From NCBI GenBank assembly GCA_025084515.1, contig JAJAGP010000860.1:124001-188000 (forward strand): DNA of 64,000 nt, given 5' to 3'. The notes under the pieces were generated by a model. It was given only the letters and a program-made list of their open reading frames with translations, did not search any database and was not told the DNA's origin. This DNA comes from Ancistrus triradiatus. Its lineage: Eukaryota; Chordata; Actinopteri; Siluriformes; Loricariidae. Positions 37,105 through 49,029 of the stretch are shown here, one piece after another (position 1 is the stretch's first letter; the number at the start of each line of letters is the position of its first letter). The position numbers and the translations under genes are program-made.

Positions 37105-38474
37105 CAGTGGTGCACGAAAGTCTGTGAACCCTTTAGGGTTTTCTAGATTTCTGCGTAAATATGACCTAAAGCACTATCAGATTTTTACACAAGGTGAAAT
37201 TAGATCCAGGTGTGAGTGGGCACCCTGTTGCATTTAAAGAACAGGGATCTATCAATCTGATCTTCACAAAACATGTTTGTGGAAGTGTGTCATGGACTAG
37301 AACTTTACAAACCATCTCTAAAGATTTGGACCAACCTCTAGTCAGATCGATTGTGAACAAATGGAGGAAATTCCTCACTTACTCTGGCTAACGTTGATGT
37401 TCATGAGTCCATTGTCAGGAGAACACCGAACATCAATGGTGTTCCGGACAAGTTTGCAAAATGAACATTTGCCCATCTGCAGTTTGCTAAGGCTGGCGTG
37501 GACAAGCCAGGCGGCTCTTTGAAAAGCATTTTGCAGACAAATTAGACAAACTCTATTATATTATAAATATTATATGTACACAAATGTGCACACCCTTTGA
37601 TATGGCACCCAAAAGTGAGTTGAGGTGCATTTTACACTGATACTGAGATGTTTCTACAACTTAATAGGAGTCCATCTGTGGTAAATTCTATTGATTGGAC
37701 ATGACTTGGGATTGCCGGCACCTTCCTATATAAATTCCCACAGTTGACAGCGCATGTCAGAGTAAGCTCCATGCCATTGGGTCAGAGGAATTATCTGCAG
37801 AGCTCAGAAACAATTCACGCCTTTATGGTAGAGTGGCCAGATGGAAGCTACTCCTTAGTAAAAGGCACATGGCACTTTGCCAAAAGCCACCTAGAGGACT
37901 CTCAAACCATTAGAAACAAGATTCTCTGGTCTGATGAAATCAAAATTGAACTTTTTGGCCTGAATACCAAGCATCACGTCTGAAGGAAACCAGGCAGTGC
38001 TTATCATGCCAAGAGGAATGGGCAACCATATCCAGAAGCAAGTGTGCCAAGCTCGTTGCTTCTTTCCCCAAGACACCTTGAAGCCGTAATTGCTGGCATC
38101 AACCAAGTATTAGGCTCAGGGTGTGTACAGATGTGTAGCCCTAAATAATGTAGTGTTATCAGTAAAATAAAATGCATATTTTCTACAAATCTGCTTTTAC
38201 TTTGTCATTGTGGGCTATTTTGTGTAGAACTTTGTGACAAAAAATGAACTCAGTCTATTGTAGAATAAGCCTATAACCTAAAACATGGAAAAAACATGGC
38301 GAAGGCGTGTGCAGACTTTCTGGCTTGACTGTATATGATGTTTGTATCATTTGTTCCGTTGGGTTCTCTTAATCTAGTTTTAGGACGTGTGTGAAAATCT
38401 GATGATGTTTTAGGTCATATTTATGCAGACTTAGAGGCAGCTCTACAGGGTTCATAAACTTCCAATCATCACTT
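37105..38474 (+). mobile_element. Tc1-type element, GTGCTTGAAAGTTTGTGAACC family, copy 3, itself interrupted
   Basis: The left end CAGTGGTGCACGAAAGTCTG follows TA. The right inverted end, from about 38345 on, has GTGAAAATCTGATGATGTTT. Plus-strand transposase start words (GTGGAAGTGTGTCATGGAC) survive near 37280. A second Tc1 element replaces the middle. Confidence 0.8.
37570..38331 (+). mobile_element. Tc1-type element nested in the Tc1 copy at 37105
   Basis: The right end GCAGACTTTCTGGCTTGACT is followed by GTATA; the left end ATGTGCACACCCTTTGATAT is decayed. The plus frame 37744-37983 keeps SHLEDSQTIRNKILWSDEIK, IELFGLNTKHHV, the first catalytic Asp region of a Tc1 transposase. The C-terminal half is missing. 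Confidence 0.75.
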
Positions 38475-39204
38475 TATGCATGTTTCAAATTTTTCAGAAT
38501 GATTCATTAAGGCCAGTGCACTTGTGGGTTATTTTCTTTTCTTCTCTGCATTTCTATTTTCTTCTCTGCATTTTGTAATGTTTTTCAATGATAATGAATG
38601 ATGGCATCTGCATCAGTTCAAACTTATATTTCTGTGAAACAAGAAGTCAAGGATGACTACAGTTACAAAATAAAATATGATGTCAACTTACTTCAATTAC
38701 GGTTGTTATTAAGAATATATGGTGGAGCCAAATTGGATGAACAAAATACACAAAATTACACCAAAACAAAAACAGGCATGCCCCGTTTAATGGCTGCATT
38801 ACATTTCTGTGAAACAGGACGCTGACCAGAATGGACATTGACCAGACATTACCACAGTCACATAGTCTTTTTAGGCTACTCTACTATGAGGCAAGATACC
38901 TTCATTTACTGTAGTTTCGATACGTTGAACATGGTGCTTTATTTTACACAGCAATATTACAACACAATGGGAACAGTTGGTACAGTACAATACAGGACAA
39001 ATACTGTACAGTACTTCTTACCTTTTATCTTATATAAAACTTGAAACACTTGCTGTGCATAGAACAATATAGTACCTGACTACAGTCACACATCGTGTGT
39101 GGTAAACAAATGCTTTTCATGCCTTCTGACATTCTTTATTCATTTTTTTATTCATTTTTCTTACCTACAGAGAATGCATATAAAGGGTGGTATGCATACA
39201 TATA

Positions 39205-40285
39205 CAGTGGGGCAAAAAAAGTATTTAGTCAGCCACTGATTGTGCAAGTTCTCCTACTTAGAAAGATGAGTGAGGTCTGTGGTTTTCATCATAGGTACAC
39301 TTCAACTATGAGAGACAAAATGAGAAAACAAAATCCAGGAAATCACACTGTAGGATTTTTAAAGAATTTAATTGTAAATTATGGTGGAAAATAAGTATTT
39401 GGTCACCCACAAACAAGCAAGATTTCTGGCTCTGATAATCTATCTCGATCTGGGGCCTCACGCAAGATCTCATCCCGTGGGGTCAAAATGATCATGAGAA
39501 CGATGAGCAGAAACTCCAAAACTACACGGAGGGACCTGATGAATGCCCAACACACTACGCTGAGAGGGACTCAGATCCTGCAGTGCCAGGCGTGCCCCCC
39601 TGCTTAAGCCAGTACATGTCCAGGCCCGTCTGAGGTTTGCCAGAGAGCATATGGATGATCCAGAAGAGGACTGGGAGAATATCATGTGGTCAGATGAAAC
39701 CAAAATAGAACTTTTTGGGAAAACTGGAGGAAGAAGAATGCTGAGTTGCATCCCAAGAACACCATACCTACTGTGAAGCATGGGGGTGGAAACATCATGC
39801 ATTAGGGCTGTTTTTCTGCAGAGGGGACAGGACGACTGATCCGTGTTAAGGGAAGAATGAACGGGGGCCATGTATCGTGAGATTTTAAGCCAAAACCTGC
39901 TTCCATCAGTGAGAGCATTGAAGATGGAACGTGGCTGGGTCTTCCAGCATGACAATGATCCCAAACACACCGCTCGGGCAACGAAGGATTGGCTCCGGAA
40001 AAAGCATTTCAAGGTCCTGGAGTGGCCTAGCCAGTCTCCAGACCTCAACCCCATAGAAAATTTGTGGAGGGAGTTGATAGTTCATGTTGCCCAGGGGCAG
40101 CCCCAAAACATCACTGCTCTAGAGGAGATCTGCATGGAGGAATGGGCCAAAATACCAGCTACAGTGTGTGCCAACATGGTGAAGACTTACAGAAATGTTT
40201 GACCTCTGTCATTGCCAACAAAGGTTATGTCACAAAGTATTGAGTTGAACTTTTGTTATTGACCAAATACTTTTTTGCCCCACTG
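39205..40285 (+). mobile_element. Tc1-type element, CAGTGGGGCAAAAAAG family, copy 2 (shortened)
   Basis: Both ends match copy 1 at 3465 and are flanked by TA (39203-39204 and 40286-40287). At 1081 bases it has lost about 370 bases near the N-terminal coding part. Confidence 0.9.
39470..40202 (+). pseudogene. Tc1 transposase remnant with intact C-terminal part
   Basis: The frame 39870-40202 is open: [20 protein letters not shown], then [20 protein letters not shown] and on to KTYRNV. It carries the second Asp (HDNDPKH) and the Glu (IENLW) of the DDE triad. Upstream, MWSDETKIELFG with the first Asp is present but out of frame, and the DNA-binding domain is mostly gone. Confidence 0.85.
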
Positions 40286-40296
40286 TATGCATGTCT

Positions 40297-40298
<2 letters not shown>

Positions 40299-40329
<31 letters not shown>
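40299..40329. repeat. CA microsatellite
   Basis: About 15 CA units next to the right end of the Tc1 copy. Confidence 0.92.
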
Positions 40330-40331
<2 letters not shown>

Positions 40332-40713
40332 TAATACAACAGTACATTTGGTAACACCTTTAGCGTCCCCCTCAAGAAAGTTTACTGCTTATTGTTCCCT
40401 CCAACACTGCAATGAATTTTACAGCCTTGGATGTAGTCATTATTGTTTATGGAAAGTTTGAACTGTACTAGGGATAAGGAGATCTGAAAAACTCAGTCAC
40501 TACTCCTTACAAAGATCCTAACCCTGATTTGTTAATGCAATTTGGGAATGTGATAAGACCTCTTATCGCGCTGTTTAACGCTGTTTTAGTGTCTTTTTCC
40601 AAGACACATGAATGACTAAGACCGTCCCACTTAGCTCGCATTAACCCTAATCCTCTTGTCTCGTATGTATGCACATGAAGTGGATGTTAATCTCCATGGG
40701 CTGCCTTTGCGAC

Positions 40714-40954
40714 CCAATGGAGAATTGGATCTCACAGTTTAAATGCCTGGTTTGAGATTTACTTGTCAATTGCTGTCATGAATCAAGCTGATGTTTGGGT
40801 TTTGGTGACTGCCTTTTTTTCGGGAGCGCTGGCCCTCTGCGTTTTGGCCCTTCTCTGCTTCTTTACATGTCGACTTGCATCCAGTGTGGCCCCGCTCGGG
40901 GCACCGCTACGTTTCTGAGAGTGAACTGTGTAGATTCGGCCCTATAACCCAAAG
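40714..40954 (+). other. candidate alternative alpl leader exon with upstream promoter motifs
   Basis: A plus-strand consensus donor (AAAG|GTGAGTTT) at 40954 is preceded by non-repetitive sequence with CCAAT (40714-40718), a TTTAAAT at about 40739 and the small ORF. Mammalian ALPL uses two alternative non-coding first exons upstream of the coding exon 2. This stretch is placed as such an exon would be, between exon 1 and exon 2 on the same strand. There is no direct evidence of transcription. Confidence 0.22.
40778..40918 (+). CDS. candidate 46-codon small ORF, single hydrophobic helix, in alpl intron 1
   Basis: ATG at 40778 (G at -3) opens 46 codons to TGA at 40916. The N-terminus is MNQADVWVLVTAFFSGALAL, then CVLALLCFFTCRLASS and a short Pro/Leu tail: one roughly 25-residue hydrophobic span followed by Arg, like membrane micropeptides or a signal peptide. 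A consensus donor, AAAG|GTGAGT, lies at 40954, and a CCAAT motif lies at 40714-40718. It lies outside every repeat I recognise. No homologue is recognised, and an ORF this short can arise by chance. It could also be part of an alternative alpl leader exon ending at 40954. Confidence 0.3.
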   Translation: MNQADVWVLVTAFFSGALALCVLALLCFFTCRLASSVAPLGAPLRF

Positions 40955-41857
40955 GTGAGTTTTTAATATAAAGTCTTACAGTTCAACTCAGTGCCTCGTA
41001 CTACACTTACGGTTTGCAGTCCTTCAGTATGAATCCCTGATGAGAAATCACATGATGTGGCCATGTGTGTCATAAAAGATGGATATTTCTGTTTTTTTAT
41101 GAATAGTGCTTCCTGCTTTACTCATTCAAAGGGCTCGTATGGCAAGTGATTGTTCGTTTTTGGTGGGACGTAGAGCCATGTCTAACGGTTCTCACCATGT
41201 ACGCTTTATGACCCTTGTATGATTTCAAAGTGTAAGTGATTCATCAAAAGCAGAGCTAGAGCAAACTGACATTCAGACAAATCTGTGATATAATATTCTC
41301 GATTTAAAGATTCTGTTTGAGGTGTAGTTTTTCATCTGATATGTGGAAGCAACCCATGAACCATGAGACCAGAGATGCTATTTGGGGCTTGTTTTTCCAC
41401 AAAAATATCAGGGTATGTGTGGTTTTTATGGAATCATTGCATGATAAAGGACTGAGTTTTTAATACAGCTATGCGCCATTTTACTTCCATCCGATCTACA
41501 TTTGTTTGGCAGAGGTCTTAAAAAATATAATAAATTATAAAGGGGAAAAACATTTTAACCACAGACGTTGTGGCAATAAACAGCTAGTCACCTCAAGAGC
41601 CAACCAATGCTGCGGATCCACGAGCAGAGGTCAGAGTTAAATTGTGGAAGGCCATCATGTGTGTGTGAGTGTGTGAGAGACTGACTCAGTTGATGTACTT
41701 TGAGACCTTTTGTGTAAGTTACTTGTGTTTGGGTGTATGATTTCCACTAATTATTTGTACCAAGCTGTAAATGGCGTTGGTAAGTCCATGGCCCTGTCCT
41801 GTTGTAAGTAGTACTCCTTTGTTTGTTTTCCCACTACTCTATATTCTCTCTAACTTA

Positions 41858-43005
41858 CACAGTGGTGTGAAAAAGTGTTTGCCCCCTTCCTGATTTCCTA
41901 TTTTTTTTGCATGTTTGTCACACTTAAGTGTTTCGAAACATCAAACCAATTTAAATATTAGTCAAAGACAACACAAGTAAACACAAAATGCAGTTTTTAA
42001 ATGAAGGAGTTTATTATTAAGGGAGAAAAAAATCCAAACCTACATGGCCCTGTGTGAAAAAGTGATTGCCCCCTAAACCTAACACCTGGTTGGGCCACCC
42101 TTAGCAGCAACAACTGCAGCCAAGCGTTTGTGAGAACTTGCAGTGAGTCTTTTACAGCGTTGTGGAGGAATTTTGGCCACTGATCTTTGCAGAATTGTTG
42201 GAATTCAGCCACACTGGAGGGTTTCCAGCATGAATGGCCTTTTTAAGGTCATGCCACAGCATCTCAATAGGATTCAGGTCAGGACTTTGACCAGGCCACT
42301 CCAAAGTCCTCATTTTGTTTGTCTTCAGCCATTCAGAGGTGGACTTGCTGGTGTGTTTTGGATCATTGTCCTGCTGCAGAACCCAAGTTCATTTCAGCTT
42401 GAGGTCACGAACAGATGGCCGGACATTCTCCTTCAGGATTTTTGGTAGACAGCAGAATTCATAGTTCCATTTATCACAGCAAGTCTTCCAGGTCCTGAAG
42501 CAGAAAAACAGCCCCAGACCATCACACTACCACCACCATATGTTACTGCTGCTATAATGTTCTTTTTCTGAAATGACTGTGTTACTTTTACACCAGATGT
42601 AATGGGACACACACCTTCCAAAAAGTTCAACTTTTGTCTCATCAGTCCACAGAATGTTTCACCATTTGTGGCTCTCACTGTGGTTCGCTGGAGTCCCAAA
42701 GCTTTAGAAATGGCTTTATAACCCTTTCCAGACTGATAGATCCCAATTACTTTCTTTCTCAATTGTTCCTGAATTTCTTTGGATCTCGGCATGATGTGTA
42801 GCTTTTAAGGATCTTTTGGTGTACTTCACTTTGTCAGGCAGGTCCTATTTAAGTGATGTCCTGATTGAGAACAGGTGTGGCAATAATCAGCTGTGGGTGT
42901 GGCTAGAGACAGTGAACTCAGGTGTGATAAACCATAGTTCAGATATGTTTTAACAAAGGGGGGGCAATCACTTTTTCACACAGGGCGATGTAGGTTTGGA
43001 TTTTT
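41858..43005 (-). mobile_element. Tc1-type element, CAGTGGTGTGAAAAAGTG family
   Basis: The left end CACAGTGGTGTGAAAAAGTG follows TA. The inner repeat CCTACATGGCCCTGTGTGAA recurs inverted at the right near 42985, after which the outer right end is missing. The minus-strand transposase 42792-42433 starts MPRSKEIQEQLRKKVIGIYQ, SGKGYKAISKALGL, then jumps to LMRQKLNFLEGV and YGGGSVMVWGCFSASGPG. An internal deletion joined the HTH to the catalytic core in one open frame. Confidence 0.87.
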
Positions 43006-44063
43006 GATATATATCATAAAAAGACTATGCAACTATAGTAATGTCCAAACGACCATTTTGTCAACGACCTGTTTCACGTAATGTAATGCAGCCATGTTTG
43101 TATACAACAACTCAATTTGAAAATGTACAAATCAGCCCACGCCAGCTACTGTAAATTAGACCCTTTGAATAACGGGTGTGTGCGCACATGCATATGTGTG
43201 CGTGTCCAAGAGAGATAGGATTCCAGTTAATCAGCTTTGCCATACCCATTAAACTGCTCCAAGCAGTGGCACTCAATCTCATTATCATGACCTTGGCTAA
43301 AAGGTCTTACTACAAAAAAGGGTACCTTTTTGAAATTGCGGACACACTTTCTCATCAATTTAACAACTTGGGGGGAAAAAGTCACTTTGAAGCGATAAGA
43401 ACTGGCATTGTGTCATCCCAGACTGTATAAACAAGTTCTTCCTCTCTATTTTTGAAGCGCCCATGCCAGCGAGATTTTCTAGCAACAGTTTGTGTAGTTT
43501 TAGAAAATCATACTAAAACGTCGTTTAAGGTTTATGCTTCTTTTTTGTATGAAAATAAATATTCAGGGCAGAATGTGTGCAGGCTGTGGAGAGAGAGAGT
43601 GTGTGTGTGTGTGTGTGTGTTGGTGGGGGTTTACTAAGCCAAGCTGCAAAAACATTAAAAAGAATAATGAAATAAATTGACTCTCTCGGTTTCCATACCT
43701 GCTTAATCCAACACACACGCATGCGTTTGTCTTCCTATCATTGTGAGGACTTTCCATGTTACTCTAGCTATTAATTCTACAAATACATCCAAACCTAAAT
43801 TTGACTTAGGAGTCCGTCGTGCTGCTTTTTAAACACTTGTTGACTGTCATTTACATGTGCCTAAGCTCCATAAAACCCCTCTAAAGTCACACGTCCTATT
43901 TACTGTGAGTTATATTTAAAATGTCTGGTCAGTAATAATACACACTAAACAAATACGCTGCTCACTGTCTGACTGCGTTATGTCATTGTTTAAAGTCAGA
44001 TTTATTGTAATTACAGCCAGTTTCCACTGCAGCCTACTGGTTTTACTCATACTGCTATTGTGA
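43006..44063. other. alpl intron 1 segment, one GT microsatellite
   Basis: A GA/GT repeat run at 43590-43620 (GAGAGAGAGTGTGTGTGTGT) is the only feature seen. Confidence 0.6.
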
Positions 44064-44300
44064 TGCACACTATGTGGACAAAAGTATCAGGACACACCTA
44101 TTAATCACAGAATTCAGGCGTTTCATTCAGTCCCGTTGCCACTGGTGTTTAAAATCAAGCACCCAGCCATGCGGGTCTGGTAGATGCTTGATTTTATACA
44201 CCTGTGGCAACAGGACTGAACGACAGGGTCTGCAGTTACAATGGATCGTTCTAACGAGCTCACCGAATTTGACTGCGGTACTCAAATAGGCTGCACCATG
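44064..44300 (+). mobile_element. Tc1-type fragment, TATGTGGACAAAAGTATCAGG family
   Basis: A left-end sequence with the TGTGGACAAAAGTATCAGGA motif and the downstream ACTGAACGACAGGGTCTGCA block. The right half is lost. Confidence 0.5.
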
Positions 44301-45070
44301 TCAGTTTGTGAAATTTCTCTAGGATGTGTGGCCTTGCCTGCATTGCCAAAATAGATACAAAGGAATCCTATTTTGTTATTCTGTCATATACAATTATCAA
44401 AATGGGAAGGAAGTAGGAATACGTTAGGAATCAGATCTGTTGTGCTAAAACTTTGTAAAATGTTTACCACTTAGGTCGAATCTGATAATTGCCGGCTTGT
44501 AATGAAGATACCATCTATCTTTATTAAGGGTGATAGCAATGATATGTGTGAGCAAGGAAATTAAACAGTAGGGTGACATTTTGACAGACGTGACTCACAC
44601 GTCTCACAGAACTGGCATGGATTAGTAGGTCTAAACCTGTCCTAGGAGATAAACAACTATAAATGCTTTCTAAATACTTTCGGAGTGAACTGTATTTTAC
44701 TTCACATCGACGTATTACTTTTCTGATAGAGCTATGATGCAAGCATGCTACTTGACAGACGGTCCATTATTTTCCAAAGGTTTACAGGAGTGATGTGGAA
44801 TTAAGGGCATAACAAAACTCACATAATTATTTTTTCACTCACCTAACAAACATAATACCTGCACAGCTATGCCCTGTTTAACGACCACGCTATGTTCTGT
44901 GAAACGGGTCGACTGGACAATACCATAGTCACATAGTAGGCCACTTTAATGTAAATGTAAAACAAGAAAACTGTGTGCAAATGATACTTAAATGTGTCAA
45001 AGATACAGCTGAAAACGAGTGGAACACTGCCATCTACACAGCATCCTGAATGTCTCCGCATTTTTACTAT

Positions 45071-45200
45071 ACATTTACATTTATAGCATTTAGCAGACAC
45101 CCTTATCCAGAGCGACTTACAATGGGTACAGTCTTACAATCCAAGCAGTTGTGGGTTAAGGGTCTTGCTCAAGGACCCAACAGTGGCAGCTTGGCACCTC
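45071..45200 (-). mobile_element. tRNA-derived SINE, 5'-truncated minus copy
   Basis: Reads TTTAGCAGACACCCTTATCC, then AGAGCGACTTACAATGGG, CAAGCAGTTGTGGGTTAAGG and on to GTGGCAGCTTGGCA: the 3' two thirds of the family. Confidence 0.82.
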
Positions 45201-46152
45201 TGATGACCCTGTGTAGAAAAGCCGTAACAAGAGAATGCAATAAATGCCAAAAACTGCATTGATAGACAGTATTAGCAGCAAAACAGAAGATGAAACAAAG
45301 ACTCAACGAGTGAATGTGAACCAGCTGATATAGTTATAGGTTAGAGAGAATATACAGGTAGTGGGGGGACAAACAAAGGAGTACTACTTACAATAGGACA
45401 GGCGCATACACCTATGAACGCCATTTTGTAAGTGGAAAGTCATCCACACATTCACAAGTAACTTATGCAAAAAAGTCTCTAAACACATCAACCGAGTTAG
45501 AACAGTTTCTAGTCCAAATGTGATCAAGCCAGCACTGCTTTTAAAACTCTTAACTCCCACCTCTGCTCGTGGATCGGCAGCATTGATTAGCTGATGAGGT
45601 GACCTTCTGCTTACGGCCATAACGTTCAGAGTTAAAAGACAGATTTTTATTTCTTACAGAATTTATCACAATTTTAAGACCCCGGTCAGTAAAGTGAATG
45701 GATGTCGATTGGATGGACGTGTAGCTCTATATAACAAATAAAAATGTAGATCATGGCAAGGGGCAGGATTTTTTTGTTTTTTGGCATACTGTCAGGTAGG
45801 CACACAGGCAGATGTTTTAAGTTGGCGGGCTGCCAACTGAAGGTAAAATGCAAAAGCCCCATGCTGGCATTTATACATCAGCACTAATCAAATAGGTGAA
45901 ATACTAACTGCATGGTGGCGGTGTTACCAAAAAAACCATGTCTCACCTGGAATTACAAGGCACCAAATGTGGCTTTGGTTTTGAAAATGAAGGGCCTAAC
46001 AAGGGATGGTACATCCATCAGAATTGTGCATTATGCTTGCCAAATTGCATCTCTGGTATAGAGCCAATACTAAGGGCACCCTTGATTAACCAATGTATTG
46101 TTCACTTAATATTTTTGATCAATAAATATTTACTCAGTTAATAAATAAAACT

Positions 46153-46430
46153 ACAGTGGTACCTCGGTACTTGCTGTTAATTCATTCCAGAAGGCTCGTC
46201 GAGTATTGAGCAAACATTTCCCATAAGGAAGAATGTAAATTGAATGAATTCGTTCCAGACCCCCAGAAAACCCACACTGTATAAGACATTATATGCAGTA
46301 ATGGAGCTGTATTGTACAGGTGCTCCCTGATTTATGATGGGGAGATGTTCTAACACATCTATCATAAGTTAAATGTATCATGAACTGATGTGTTTAATAT
46401 AGTCTGTACTGTATCATAGCAGAGCGTATT
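46153..46430. mobile_element. two pogo/Tigger-type end fragments
   Basis: CAGTGGTACCTCGGTACTTG at 46153 and ACAGGTGCTCCCTGATTTAT near 46316 both look like left ends of pogo-type elements. No matching right ends were found. Confidence 0.4.
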
Positions 46431-46599
46431 ACACATTAACACTTACATTATCCTTCAGTTGGCTAGAATCATTAACACAAAGCTTATTTTGTAATAAAGT
46501 GTTGAAAAATCTCATGTAATTTAGTGAGTAATGGAATGAAAGTGAAAAGCAAAACACTTACTCTACTGGTGAACTCAGGGCGCTAGCACAGCTGTTAAG

Positions 46600-46880
46600 C
46601 TAACTGCAGACCGTGTCATGCAGAAGTCAGTTACCACCGCTGCCTTTCACTGGCAATACTTTTGGGCAGCTCTCACTCCTATACCCGGAGAACACAGGAC
46701 ACAGATCTAAGAGTACCCTGGATGGGACACCAGTCCATTGCAGCACTGGGGAAGATCACCGTCCTGCTCTCCCTCTATCAGAACAGTCAATGGTGCCACA
46801 ATGTGATGCCCAACCTGGCCAATCTGGGCCACTGCCCCCCTCGAGCTCCTCTTTCTGATCTTGGCGTAAACCTAGTGGAG
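46600..46880. repeat. dispersed repeat with CTGGATGGGACACCAGTCCA
   Basis: Contains the CCCTGGATGGGACACCAGTC word common in teleost dispersed repeats. The open frames here are a by-product and are not called as genes. Confidence 0.35.
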
Positions 46881-47227
46881 TAAACGTGCTGAAGGCGTAG
46901 ACGGGTGTTTGCGCCCTTTCAAACCTTGCAGTTTTACCCAGGAAACTGACTGTAATGTATAGGGTAGGTTTTATGTGTTAACACATGGCAGAGTTTTAAA
47001 TCCTGGGTTGGTCGAGGATATCTAATGTGTGAGCAAAAGGTGATACATTACTGCATAAAATACATAGATCTCTGTTGGTGTGTGTGGTTTAGCCCATTAA
47101 AGAAACAAGGTGGAGGAAGATAAACTGGAGAAGTGTCTGGTTAGTGTAAACAAACCCTAGGCACATTCACTCACACTGGTACACTTGAGGGACACTCACC
47201 TGACTTAACGCATGTCTTTGGAATATA

Positions 47228-47682
47228 CAGTACTGTGCAAAAGTCTTAGACCACCATTAGATGTGTTGTTTTAACAACTGTATAATGACATATTGTCAAA
47301 CATGGATTCAACATGACATAAAACTCTTTTCCACTGATCAACGTTCCAATCTTTATACGCTTTATTATATATTTTAGCCCTTTCATCCTGTTCCCCTTCT
47401 GAAAAGTGACTTCTTGGCTGCTGCCTTTCTGAACAAAAGACCATTCCGGATCAAGGCTTTCTCAGGCTTTCTCAAGCTGTAAGGGTCAACTTGACATTGT
47501 AAGTGTAAGTGTACAGTAGCTGTTTTTCTGGACTTTCCCCCCCCCCCAGATTTCCTGTATTTTCTTGTTGCATTCTAATAAAAAAGATTGAGAAATAATT
47601 CTATATGGACTTTATACCATTGCTAAACTAATGATGCATCTCATGTAAATGGTAGCCCAAGACTATTGTACAGTACTGTATG
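47228..47682. mobile_element. deletion copy, CAGTACTGTGCAAAAGTCTT family
   Basis: Inverted ends CAGTACTGTGCAAAAGTCTT and GACTATTGTACAGTACTG, with TA outside. The interior is short and includes a C13 run near 47537. Confidence 0.8.
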
Positions 47683-47799
47683 TAAAATACAAATGATATC
47701 CTTTTAGTTTTGATTGTTAAACTGGAACAGAACAGTTGTTGCATTTTTAAAAATATTTTTGCTATTTTCCTCCCATTTACAAAACTGCAGATTCCATTC

Positions 47800-48085
47800 T
47801 ACCATATTACAAAGACGTTCTGTTGGATTCAGATTGTGTGATTGGGAAAGCCATTGAAAGAACACTGAACTCACGGTCATGCTCATTAAACTTGCTTGAG
47901 ATGACCTTTGCTTTGTGACGTTATCATGCTGAACATAGCCATTAGAAGATGGGTGAATTGTGTCCATGACGGGGTGCACATGGGAAGCAACAATACTCAA
48001 ACACGCTGCAGCATTCAAGCGACGATTGATCGGTATTACAAGCCCAAAGTGTGACATGGAAACAAACTGTGACACCACCTCCACC
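47800..48085 (-). mobile_element. decayed Tc1-type fragment
   Basis: The minus strand keeps words of the CACCGGCCACTTTATTAGG-family transposase (GAGTATTGTTGCTTCCCATG, CATCTTCTAATGGCTATG). It is heavily diverged and has no ends. Confidence 0.5.
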
Positions 48086-48440
48086 AGCCAAGTCAAGTCA
48101 GATTTATTCATATAGTGCTTTTTTACAATGGAGCATTGTCTCAAAGCAACTGTACAATTTTAGATTATCTCCTAATATCTATGTCCAATCCCAAATTGAG
48201 CAAGCCTAGGGCGACAGTGGGAAGGGAAAACCGCCTAAGTGTTATGAGGAAGAAACTTTGGGAGGACCAAGACTCAAAAAGTGACCCAACCTCCATGGGC
48301 GGCGTAGATGATAAATCTAAGAATGAAACTAATAAGTCATGGAGTCATAGTTCAAATATGGTAGTCCGATACACAGAGTCACTCTAGGATCCTGAGTCTA
48401 AGCAGGAAAGTCATTGGCGGCACTTCGACCCCAGCCAACC
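48086..48440 (+). repeat. AGCATTGTCTCAAAGCA repeat family
   Basis: Starts AAGTCAAGTCAGATTTATTC, then GGAGCATTGTCTCAAAGCAA, TGAGCAAGCCTAGGGCGACA and AACTTTGGGAGGACCAAGAC. The same order is seen, interrupted by Tc1, at 58930-60720. Confidence 0.65.
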
Positions 48441-49029
48441 GGAGGAGGATGAGGGTTACTGTCCTCTGGTGTGGCCTGGACTGTTGACAAAAGGCTTGGG
48501 TCCATTGTTTCATGTCTTTCCATGTTGTTTCAGCTTTCTGTTTTTATCTGACAGCAGTGTAACCCGATGCGGTCTTCTGCTATTATAGTCCATCCACCTC
48601 AAGGTTCGACCCATCCTTTTCTGCTCACCACAGTTTTAGAGCAGGACTATATGAGTTACCATATCTTTTCGTCCAGCTCCAACCTGTCTGGCCATTCTTC
48701 AGTGACCTCTCTGGTCGGAGGAACTACTATTTCTGGGTGTTTCTTCTTCACTGCACCATTCTGTATAAGCTTTAGAGACTTGTGAGTGGAGATCCCAAGA
48801 GATCAGCAGCGTTGATCCATATTACGCGATTTGCTACGCGCGTGTCCTTCATGTCACACCCGACCAGTTTCATTACCGTGTGAAGTGTGGATAATGCGAA
48901 TGAGTCAGAAGGGTGAGTGGAGCTTTGCTGTTCCCTTCCTGACTGTGAGGTAAAGTCAGTTTGCAGCTTGCATCTATTTGGTGTTTCCCCACTTTAAACA
49001 TCTCAATGCTTTTCATTACTTTCAATTTC

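Noticed and set aside
36828..37115. 95-codon minus ORF with RRSIHHHYVFLGFPNLKLDIAF
   Set aside because: No recognised family, and it overlaps the end of a Tc1 element. It may be a retroelement relic, but the evidence is too thin to call.
43525..43757. Minus ORFs rich in Thr-His repeats
   Set aside because: Created by the GT/CA microsatellite.
46613..46883. Overlapping 81- and 73-codon plus ORFs
   Set aside because: They lie in a dispersed teleost repeat and read through it in two frames.
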